NCBI RefSeq assembly: GCF_030272615.1
Contig: NC_081408.1
Coordinates: forward strand, 764,168,173-764,232,172
Reading direction: 5' to 3'
Source of the DNA: Cryptomeria japonica
Lineage: Eukaryota; Streptophyta; Pinopsida; Cupressales; Cupressaceae
DNA length: 64,000 bases
Shown: piece by piece, positions 55,476 through 64,000 of the stretch
Layout: each line of letters opens with the position of its first letter
Position numbering within the stretch: the first letter of the stretch is position 1
Notes under the pieces: generated by a model
Databases searched by the model: none
Told to the model about the DNA's origin: nothing
Seen by the model: the letters and a program-made list of their open reading frames with translations, nothing else
Translations under genes and position numbers: made by a program

Positions 55476-56170
55476 ATAGCCATGACTTGGATGTTGCGTT
55501 CTCTCGGGCTTAGTTGGGTTTGGGTAGTTTATCAACGTCCTTTTGAGTTTCCTATTGAACTAAGCAATGATTGGTTGTAGGTTAATTAGCTAGTCATAAT
55601 GTTTATTGTAATTTGTCTATTCACTGTGTCTCCATGTATTCATGTGTATGCTCTTATGTGTACACTCCATGTTTATTTCATGCCTGATGTGTTTCCAATA
55701 TGTGTATTCCGTGAATCTCTATGTTTATTGCTTTGGGTTGATCTAGAATATGAGAATAACAAGAGTGAACCAAAAAGAAGTATGGATTTTTTTAGGAGAG
55801 AACATTGCATTTAAGGTCATAAATGTGTGTCATCATGCTTCTAAACTTCTTCTCAATATCTGGGAAGTTCACCCTTGCTTTGTCTCGAAGAGATTTTTAT
55901 AGGACCAACCAAAATAGTTCTTACAATCATAATGGATGAGAAAAAAATTGTCTTAAATTTACAAACATTGGTTGTGATATCTCACATTTGAGCTCAGGAC
56001 GAAGACATATGCCTTGAAATAGTATTGAAGTTACACAGCAGAAGTTAATCATATCCCATGGAGGATCTAAAGATTACAAATCTCCAAGGGTTAGTTAGGG
56101 ACCCTCACATTGAAAAGATTTGGATAAAATTGACATTGCTTGAGTAGAAGCAATTTTGGGAAGTGCAGAC

Positions 56171-56893
56171 TATCATGCCCCACCTGAGGTTAGGGTTTTA
56201 TAAGTACAAATCTTAGCACTAAATAAAATAAAATTGAGGGTCAGGGTTGACTCAGAGACAAGAAATTATAATAATAATAAAATAAACACCTGAAAGGTTT
56301 AGGGCCTACCTAGGGTTTAAGGGCAAACAACAAAGATTATCACTAAATAATTATGGGCCGACTCAATTTATGAAATATACAATGAAATGAAATGCACACC
56401 CTATGCTTCGCCGTCCCCCTTCCTTGAATAGTCAACTTACATAAAGAATTATAAATAAATCAAGTCAGAACATTATTTCTCTTTGTAGGCCAACCTGCAG
56501 ATGTTTGGCACCTTGTTTTTTGTTGTTTTCACATTTAATACAGTTGGGCCAACCTATTTGGAGAGGCGCACCCCTTGGATGAAGAGTTGTTTTTGCAAAG
56601 TATAAATAGAGGTTATTTTGGGTAAAAACAGGCAAGAAGTCAGGGAATATAATTCCTATTTAAGTAGACTCAGAGCAGAAAGAGAGCAGATTGTATTTCA
56701 GATTCTTGTGCATACATTAAAGAATCAATTGCAGATCTGATAGTTAAATTGATCAAGAGCGAACTGGATCAGTTCCTAGTGCATACAAAGAGGAGATTAA
56801 TAGCAGAAATCAGGCCATAAGATCATATCAGAGTTTGCTATGTATTACAGGCAGTGGGCAAAATATAAGGTGATCCAGAAAGGGGACATTATA
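56171..56893 (+). repeat. Right LTR of element E
   Basis: 723 bp starting TATCATGCCCC (TG changed to TA) and ending GGGGACATTATA. No strong purine tract precedes it (AATTTTGGGAAGTGCAGAC). Confidence 0.85.
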
Positions 56894-56898
56894 CTTTC

Positions 56899-58755
56899 TC
56901 ATGATAATTCAAAATATATCTAGTATTATATTTATATAATTTCAGCAACTAAGTTAGTTTCAATTACTTCTTGTTGCATTCATTGCACTCTCAGATTTGT
57001 GGTTGTCTCATGTGGAAACGGTGATCTTTATGTCTAAGTGACTATTCATAATTAACTCTTTGTTGCTGTAGTGTTGAAATTATTAGCCAAGATCTGTTAG
57101 AATGCTCACTACTGATCACTACTGAAATAGATTCTTATAGTTTCTTCAGGGGCTTCTTGTTTGTGATGGGGGATTATTATTTTGTTGAGCAATTATTGGG
57201 TATGACTGCTGCATTTTGATTCATAGACTATGACAGATGTGTGCAGCAAACTATGTTTGGTTTTACATCTGTTTAACTACATACTGTGGATAGGCCTGAG
57301 CTGTGATAGTACTTGAAACTCAAAGGTTGGTTGCTTTGTGTAGTTCATTTGTGCCAGTGAAAATGAGTAAGCTTATCTGATGTTTTGTCTTTTTAAAGAC
57401 TGGCATTCTTAAAGGTTTTGATCAACTATGTTTTTATAGAAATTGAAGTGTGAAGCTTGTAGCTTGTATATTGATTTTAGATTCCTAAGTACTAGAAGAG
57501 TACTTGATTGTAAGAACAATGGTTTCTCCTAAAAAAAAGTCTTTTTGTTGCTTCTCATGTGAGTGTTTAATGCCAACAATGCATCTTTTCTCTTCTGACC
57601 AAATAATGCAAATATTATGGCAGGTAAAATTCTGGCAGACATAGGATCATTGCTGCAGGTTGAGAAGCCACATGTAGGGGCCATAACCTTTAATAAAGCT
57701 GTACACTACTAAGTGATGGGCATGAGTGAACATTAGTAATTGAACATTGCAAACAGTATGTGGCACAGTCTCACATGCTTCTTGATGTCACAACCTAATT
57801 AATAATAAGGAAACATAGGTGGCTGACCTCAATTCCAAAGAATAGTGTAGAGGGACATGGTATCACCTATGTATTTTTATGGTTGGGAAAGTGAAGTATC
57901 CAAAGGAGACCCCTAATGACTAAAACAATTAGAATAGGTGAGGAGGTACATAATTTGCTATCTTGATATCACCTCACAAAAGTTGACTTCTATTATTCCC
58001 CAGTGATAAGTAGGTAAGCATATTGGTTAGTAGGATGAAAGCAAAAGAAGTCACCTTGTTGAATAAGTGGACAAGCAATAATATATCAACTTCATAATGA
58101 ATATGACATCTTAAAATAAGTCCCTGTCTTCTATATTTTGTAAGAGAGTAAAGGCAACAAATCCTCTCACTTAGGGGAAATATGCATCCATATTTAATTT
58201 GTAATGAATGAAAACACTTGTAGTTGATCAAGAGAAATTTTGAGGTTAAGATTCTACGGATGTTTAATGTAGACAAGATGGATAACAATTCCTCCAACAA
58301 TTTGTGGTGAATGCTTGGCACGGAAAGGCATCTTATGACGAAGAGGTTGGAGTAGGGAAATTCAAGTGACCATAATATATTATTAGCATATGTTCTCCCT
58401 TATAGCTTTATTAATCGACCCCTTTATCATAGGATATTAGGGGCCTTTAAAGAGGTTGAATGGAGGGATATGGTCCATGGAAAATCCATCATATTAGAGA
58501 ATCATAGTAGTCATGATGTTTTAACATGTTGTTCTTGGGGAGTTAAGGAGACAACCTAGTATGGATATCTCTCTTAGCTTTAGGTAGAATTATCCTATGT
58601 CATTGGAGATGCAAAGCGAGCACAAGAATACTTTTAAGAAGAGGCTAGGAAGCAAACTTAGCTTGGACAATGTTTGAGAGAATAATATGTTTGTAATATG
58701 TTTGAGTGAAGGTGTCTTTTGTTGTCTTGAAATAAGTAGTGCTGTATAGGTGTAT
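56899..58755. other. Continuation of host intron or intergenic DNA
   Basis: No certain exon. A possible alternative exon (57624-57658, acceptor TTATGGCAG, donor CAG|GTTGAG) could join exon 1 in phase and read GKILADIGSLLQ, but it is not compatible with inclusion of exon 2. A 115-codon minus-strand frame (57974-58321) has no recognisable pattern. Confidence 0.35.
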
Positions 58756-59598
58756 CTATGGATAGCTTTTGTGGACTTTTAATTGACTTGGATCGCATCC
58801 CATGCTCCTTGCTTGATAACCCGTTGAACTTGCCATTCTTGCCAACATATAAACAATGTAGGAGCTCATGTAAGAGGATTGGGACTGCTTCAAATTCTTC
58901 AGTTGTTTGTCCAGGTTGTTACTAATCATCTTTGTCCAATCCACCATCTTTTTGGCATCCATCACTTCCTCAATGAAGTAAAACATTCATGGCTCGAAGA
59001 TGAATGCCTTTAGACATCCCATAATTTGACTCATCATCAACACAAGATCACCGTACTCTTGCTTGAAGTCCAAGCTGGTGAGCTGCTTGGGCATTTTGGA
59101 TTGGTGAGGCTTTGGCTTTTGCATCCACTTTTTGTTGATGATTCCAATGCATCCCTCTATTCCAGAGCCATAGAGCATGGTCGCCCTCTTCTTAGTCTTG
59201 AACATCATGGACTGGAACGTGGGGATTCCAAAAGCCTCACTAATTGCCTTAGTGGTGAGATATGTCAAGAGTTTGCCATCAAGTGCCACAATTGCTCTTC
59301 TTTCAGTGTTGTAGTGTTTTGCACACTCAATGATCAGCTTCCTGCATTGGATGGCAGGAGGGAAATTGATAGCCGCCACAATTCCATTTCTAACTATCCT
59401 CTTGGTGACAACTGATAGAGGATGTCCATCGTGACCAAATATTCTTCTCTTGAATTCTTTCAACTTTAATGTTCCTAAGTTGGTGTCATTGACCTCCCTC
59501 CACTTTGAAATGATCTTTGACTCAAGGAGGAATCCCTTTTGTTCATTTTTGATTTGCGTCTACTTGGAAGTGTTTGCCACCTTGCTTGTCTCTGCCAT
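58756..59598 (-). pseudogene. ORF-Y: repeat-associated protein of unknown function
   Basis: ATG at 59596-59598 (MAETSKVANTSK) starts a minus-strand frame of ~280 codons broken only by a TAG near 59562 and a TGA at 58987-58989. The N-terminal third is basic (KLKEFKRRIFGHDGHPL); the middle has FPPAIQCRKLIIECAKHY and LDGKLLTYLTTKAISEAFGIP; the C-terminal part is Lys/Ser-rich with a short helical stretch. The [AI]-x4-[FT]-G-[IL]-P signature recalls KITKEAVKVVTGLP of ORF2 and the general pattern of plant transposon-associated proteins such as Pfam PF20167; that link is inference from motif only. Function is unknown. Confidence 0.5.
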
Positions 59599-59999
59599 TT
59601 AATTTCCTTGGAAGATTAGAACGTTTGGATGAAGAAAAACCACGCCTTAGCTATTTTTCACGCCTTGCTTCTTGCTTGAATTCTCCCAAATACGTTGTGA
59701 AGAATGAAACCTCATGTCTTGTTTGAATAGGAAATTCGCCCACCAAGTTGCCAAGTTGGCACTTAGATAAATTTAGCAACTGCATTAATTCTTTCCCAAT
59801 TACATCTCATATTTCCATTGTAAGAGGGAGATGACTTGTCATTTGGGTGGACCCCGCTCGTCATACTTGACTTCAAAAATAGGAACTTCCATCATGTCTT
59901 GGGTTATTATGCCCCATTAGTGAGGAATATTCCATTTTGCATGCTTCAAACTTGCCTTCCACACGTTTTTTGCTATCCTAGGTGCATTCTAGATAGGAA
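59599..59999. other. Short gap upstream of ORF-Y
   Basis: No gene seen. If ORF-Y belongs to an LTR element read on the minus strand, its leader would lie here, but I found no primer site. Confidence 0.4.
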
Positions 60000-60790
60000 G
60001 GAGGGTTTTTCAATGTTTGGTGCCAATTCTATGTGGTAGGAGATTCCTCTAGCTTGGGCGCATATGAGATGGCAGGGAGGATTTCTTCAAACACAACCAA
60101 TTTTATCATTTCCCCCCTTCATGAGATTAAGCGCATTCCAAAGGTGAAGTAGGAATTTCCATACTCTGTAAAATTCTATCATTTCTATGCCCTGAGAGTG
60201 CTTGGGCGCATTTGGGGGGAGTTGAAGGACTTTTCCATGCTTTTGCCAAATTTGTTCATTTCCATGATTTTATGCAAACCTGGGCACATTCTAGAGGTGA
60301 AGGATGAAATTCTCCACGCACTGCCATTTTTTCATCGTTTCCAAATTTGTATGCATGTTAGGGTGCATTTTGGGCTTGGAGGAGGACCTCACACAAGGAA
60401 TAATCCTTCCTGCCTACGAATTTGTGCCCACCAAGTCATCTTGGGCACACCTAAGGCTCGAAGAAGAATTTTTGCACAAAGGGAGAATTCCTCCTTGCCG
60501 TGGGATTTGCACTCAAGGAGGGAGTCTAGGCACACTTTGGGTGAGTTGAAGGATTTTTGCACAAATGGAATAATCCTTCTCTGCTAGGATTTGGAACCAA
60601 GGAGGTTGATTGGGTGCACTGGGAAGCCTAAAAGAGGATTTAGGCACACTTTGTGTGTGTTGAAGGATTTTTGCACAAATGGAATAATCCTTCTCTGCTT
60701 GGGATTTGGACCCAAGGAGGTTGATTGGGTGCACTGGGAGCCTAAAGGAGGAGTTTCGGAATGAAGGCTAATTCCTCTTCTTGGGAATTG
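60000..60790 (+). repeat. Diverged tandem repeats, last two units 114 bp
   Basis: GCACAAATGGAATAATCCTT recurs at 60559 and 60673, giving two near-identical 114-bp units. Upstream, more diverged units repeat GGGCrCAyTyTnGG, GAAGGATTTTTGC and GGATTTGCACTCAAGGAGG back to about 60000. Frames through this array are repeat by-products. Confidence 0.75.
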
Positions 60791-61349
60791 CACTCAAGAA
60801 TAGATTTCTTTATGCTTAGTCCTTCTGAGGATGATTTCCAGACAATCAAAAAATTGATCACATGATTGCTCATTGCTTTTCCGGATTTAGAATTAGATGC
60901 TCTAGTTCTTTCTATAGTTAGTGCTCACTTGTTGCCAAGGATAAACTTTCAAAAAATAGACTTAATAAAAATAGTAAGTTCTTCCAAACATGAAATTAGG
61001 CCAATCAGGGCCACAATGAAACTTACTAAAAAAATAGTAAATCTCTTGAAAACAGTCAAATTTCAGTGGTAGCTTTCTTGAAAGATTTCCTTTTCAACAC
61101 TTAGCTCAAATTTCACTATGCCCTAGATTGTTGGCTTCTTTTCTAAGTCTAGAGGATAAAAACCCTAAAATAGACAATACTTGCTTCCAGACTTGGCCAA
61201 AATTCACCAAAATGCTTGGGGACCTGAGGAGATCGAGGAAATTGCAGCCAAACTATCCAAAAAACTCACAACCTAAAGACCAAGGGGACAAAAATGTAGG
61301 GGGTCCCTGATTGGAATGGGGTGATGTGTGATTAGGTCACAATACGGTG
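60791..61349. other. Gene-free stretch between tandem arrays
   Basis: No gene seen. There is a short open frame at 60866-61072 without a known pattern. Confidence 0.45.
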
Positions 61350-61880
61350 AAATCCATGACCAACTCTTGTCACTTCCACTTAGCACTCAAAACCCCATCG
61401 AAGGACATAAAGATATATTTGTGCTTCTAAGATGAGAATGATTTCAATGTTTAAGCAAAACAAGTGATCAAATAGATGAAGGGATGCAAAGGGTTAAGGG
61501 AGGAAGAAGTTACTTCCAGTAGGGCTCAAAATCCTTGACCACCTTGTGGTCACTGCCAATAACACCCCAAATTCACGACCACTTTGTGGTCACTGCCAGT
61601 GGCACCCCAAAACCTTGACCTGCTCTAAGACACTGCCAGTGACCCTTAAAAGGTTCGATCACCTTGCTGATTTCTAGTAGCACCTCAAAACCACAACCTA
61701 CTTGATGACCACTTCTACTTGCTGATGAAATTGGCGACCATGCATGTATCACTTCTAGTTTGGCTCCAAAAGCCTGGCCTTGCCTCATCTTCACTTTCAA
61801 TAGGAGCCCAAAAGCTCGACCAAGCATGTAGCACTTCCAGTAGGAGGTCAAAAGCCTGGCCACCTTGGAAATATTTCCAA
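61350..61880 (+). repeat. Diverged ~45-55-bp tandem repeats
   Basis: Units share CACyTTGTGGTCACTGCCAGT and CACCCCAAAnCC with many changes (clearest at 61500-61620, weaker to 61880). Opposite-strand frames over this array (61573-61903) are artefacts of the repeat. Confidence 0.65.
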
Positions 61881-62829
61881 AGACCCCTCAAATCCACGCC
61901 CAAGAGCAGAATGGTGAAAAGATCAGACCTTGAAACAATTCAAATCAGAAAAATATCAGTGAATTGGACTTGAAACATAAAATCAGACTAAAACATTACA
62001 AAATCAGACCTTGAAATGTGAAAAATTTGTTTGATACCGTCTTTGTTCATTTTGTAGATGAGAGAATGAAGAAAGATTTCAAGATCAACATAACGATGAT
62101 AACAAATGCAAAAGGACATAATTAGCACAAAGATACATTAGTGCATTCCATCTATAACATGAGACAAGACATACATAGAAGGATTTACCAATGGGTAGAA
62201 GGATACAAGAAGCTGCTTGAAGGAAAATATTTCACAAGATCACACAAGAAGGAAAGGGTTATCAGCATTTTCAAGGCAAGAGAGGCATCATGACCTCATG
62301 CTGTGCATATGCAATGATCAACACCTTAAAGGACATTGTTGGATGAAAGATGAAGAGGACAGGGAAGGGCATGCAAGATCAAGTGCTAAGATATTTAAAG
62401 ACATCATATTGATGATCGGGAAGATTTTAAGGCAAACTTGAATTTCCATTGGAAATCCGAGAATTGCTGCCAGTATAGCAAAAGAGTAATCCAAGATGAA
62501 GGCTTCAAGTGAATGTGATCTAGTCAAAGAGATGATGCAATTTGTGAATATCTCCCACCACTACCTTAATCAGTGCAAGCGCTTGAAAATATTGAGTATG
62601 ACGAGATATTGCCTCAATCACCTACATTTGTGATTAGTTACAAGATGAGCAAGTTGAGGTAGCACCTACTCATCACCAACTCACCTTCACACATCATTCC
62701 AATTCAAGGCATCTAGATTCAATACACCTAACTCATCCAATGAGGCAGATAACTACCACATGTGAGCACAAACTTTGATGTAACTAACCTCATCATTCAT
62801 TGGTCAACATTCAAGGAATGACATGTCCT
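61881..62829. other. Gene-free stretch
   Basis: No gene or element boundary recognised. AATCAGACCTTGAAA recurs at about 61921 and 62001. Confidence 0.4.
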
Positions 62830-63060
62830 ATTTATTGAAATTTTATCATTGGTCAAGTGCTAAATGCTATGTAATGGGTGTAACAAACCCTAATTAGGGT
62901 TTTCGTCTTGTAATCTTGGCCATTGATTGTGAATCAATCTGAGCCACTCATTGTATAGAGAGCACTATATAAGGCTTGCTCTCCTCATTTGTAAAGGTTT
63001 ATAGTTTAGTAGCAGACAATAATTAGATAGCATCGGGAGTAGAATAGGAGGAGAAGGCAA
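62830..63060 (+). promoter_or_regulatory. Possible LTR-type promoter region with TATA box
   Basis: GAGCACTATATAAGGCTTGC near 62961-62980 is a good plant TATA context, followed by GTAAAGG-type sequence and a GATAGCATCGGG stretch. The layout resembles the U3/R part of a Gypsy-type LTR. No second copy, primer site or purine tract was found in the window, so this is tentative. Confidence 0.3.
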
Positions 63061-64000
63061 AAATTGTATGGTTTCTTGTTATATCCTCATGTTAGATGGT
63101 GTTGATTAGATGGATGGAAGCTATTGTGGATGATTAATGGTGAAGTTCGCATGTTCATACTACTAGCATTTCACTAATTGTGAAGTATCTTGCATGGTCA
63201 ATTGAACTCTCTTCATGAGCTAAACTTTGATTGCTACTCATTGATATGCATTGCATTGATGGTGTTTATGCCGTTGGTAGTAATTTGAACATCATTTTGC
63301 TCTCCTTAGAAGATCGCACTAAACTTTGTGGAGTTGTTGCTTTGCATGGCACTAAGTCATTCACAGTCTCTTACATTCTTAGGATTACATTTGCTTTCTC
63401 AACCCTATTTCTTTTGCCTTTTGTTTTAAAGTTAAGTTAACTTCCACATTCCAACAATATTCAAGTAGGAGTTCAAGTATCAATGGAAGTACCCTTTGTG
63501 ATTCCAACAATATCACATCAAACCATTGAGCTTATCAACACGTCAAGACCTTACATTTGGAACCTTGGAGTCACCTCAAGTGATCACTTAGCTCATCATT
63601 TGAGGGATTTTGTTCAAGATAGGATAAGATACTTAGTATTTTATTTTTTTGCTGCATAGTGCATAAAAACACATCAATAGGACGTAGTAATTGAAAAGCA
63701 TTGAATGCAATGAGATTTCCAAGGCCTTTGATGTGTGTGAGAGATGTTTTATAGAGGCAAAATTGATGAAGAAAGATGTCATTTTAGTTGAGATGGGTAG
63801 TGGTAGTTTGGTTTTTGTAGAGTCTAGATGGAGGCCAATTTCGTTTTAAGAACAAAGAAACAATAGTTTGGATTTTTGGGCAGAATTATAGATGATCGTT
63901 TGAAGAATATTTTTAAATTTGATGACTCGATGTTCTCCGAAGCTATCAAAATGATGTTGGGAGAGGAGTATATGGCTGTAACATATAGATAGAGAACAAA
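63061..64000. other. Gene-free end of the window
   Basis: No recognisable gene or element end. It may be the interior of an element that continues beyond the window. Confidence 0.35.

Larger units (their letters stand above)
53959..56893 (+). mobile_element. LTR element E, 2.9 kb, non-coding, in host intron, CTTTC target duplication
   Basis: The left LTR (53959-54694, TGTCATGCCCCACC...GACATTACA) and right LTR (56171-56893, TATCATGCCCC...GACATTATA) are flanked by a perfect 5-bp duplication CTTTC (53954-53958 and 56894-56898). A primer site TGGTCTCAGAGC (54697-54708) follows the left LTR. The 1.48-kb interior has a 68-bp minisatellite and no gag or pol. TATAAATA boxes lie at 54413-54420 and at the matching place in the right LTR (near 56601). 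The LTRs differ substantially, so the insertion is old. It is a LARD/TRIM-like non-autonomous element. Confidence 0.9.

Noticed and set aside
57624-57658. Exon 3 of the host gene
   Set aside because: Read in phase after exon 2 it meets a TAG. It works only as an alternative to exon 2, so it is kept as a candidate and not annotated.
61573-61903. Opposing open frames of 60-96 codons
   Set aside because: They run through a tandem array, and repeat units without stops give long frames by chance.
62830-63060. A complete Gypsy LTR
   Set aside because: Only a TATA context and general layout were seen; no boundaries, partner LTR or primer site.

Overview
The window is repeat-dominated, AT-rich plant nuclear DNA, most likely from a large gymnosperm (conifer-type) genome. 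That placement is inferred from four things: nested non-autonomous LTR retrotransposons primed by initiator-Met tRNA, an endogenous caulimovirid remnant, an L1-type plant LINE with a DUF4283-like ORF1, and one intron-containing host gene whose intron holds a further element. No rRNA, functional tRNA, bacterial operon or CRISPR array is visible. Intact host coding sequence appears only near 52.5-53.4 kb.

Layout. 1-6761: 3' part of LTR element A (+): decayed gag with five CCHC knuckles, a long ORF2 of unknown function, polypurine tract and 3' LTR. 6762-7820: endogenous pararetrovirus RT/RNase H remnant. 7914-9038: large foldback (inverted-repeat) element. 9095-27403: outer LTR element B (+) with two nested blocks: a minus-strand block C (about 11014-15800, unknown ORF-X) that breaks gag, and a complete minus-strand element D (18471-24402, gag plus ORF2) inserted in B's ORF2. 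27404-31594: no genes. 31595-31937 and 32513-32867: two miniature LTR elements (TRIMs) with target duplications; the second splits another ORF-X pseudogene (32200-33720, minus). 35969-36620: Harbinger/Tourist-like MITE. 40904-48753: structurally full-length LINE with 15-bp target duplications, itself broken by a 1.2-kb copied filler. 52538-53382: first two coding exons of a host gene. 53959-56893: small LTR element E in that gene's intron. 58756-59598: unknown minus-strand ORF-Y pseudogene. 60.0-61.9 kb: diverged tandem repeats. The last 2 kb show no gene.

How the parts fit. Elements A, B and D share one plan: LTR, iMet primer site, a coiled-coil plus zinc-knuckle gag, a second long ORF2 with no polymerase motifs, a purine tract of the SIRE/Maximus Copia type, LTR. 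They look like gag-carrying non-autonomous Copia-derived elements that would need polymerase in trans. ORF2 is clearly homologous between the three and is the best candidate for an undescribed system. Elements A and D, and block C, are each enriched in their own short CpG-containing motif. Separately, the LINE carries a 1.22-kb stretch copied from element E 7.7 kb away, including bases of E's host flank, inside a 186-bp duplication. That is a readable scar of templated double-strand-break repair.
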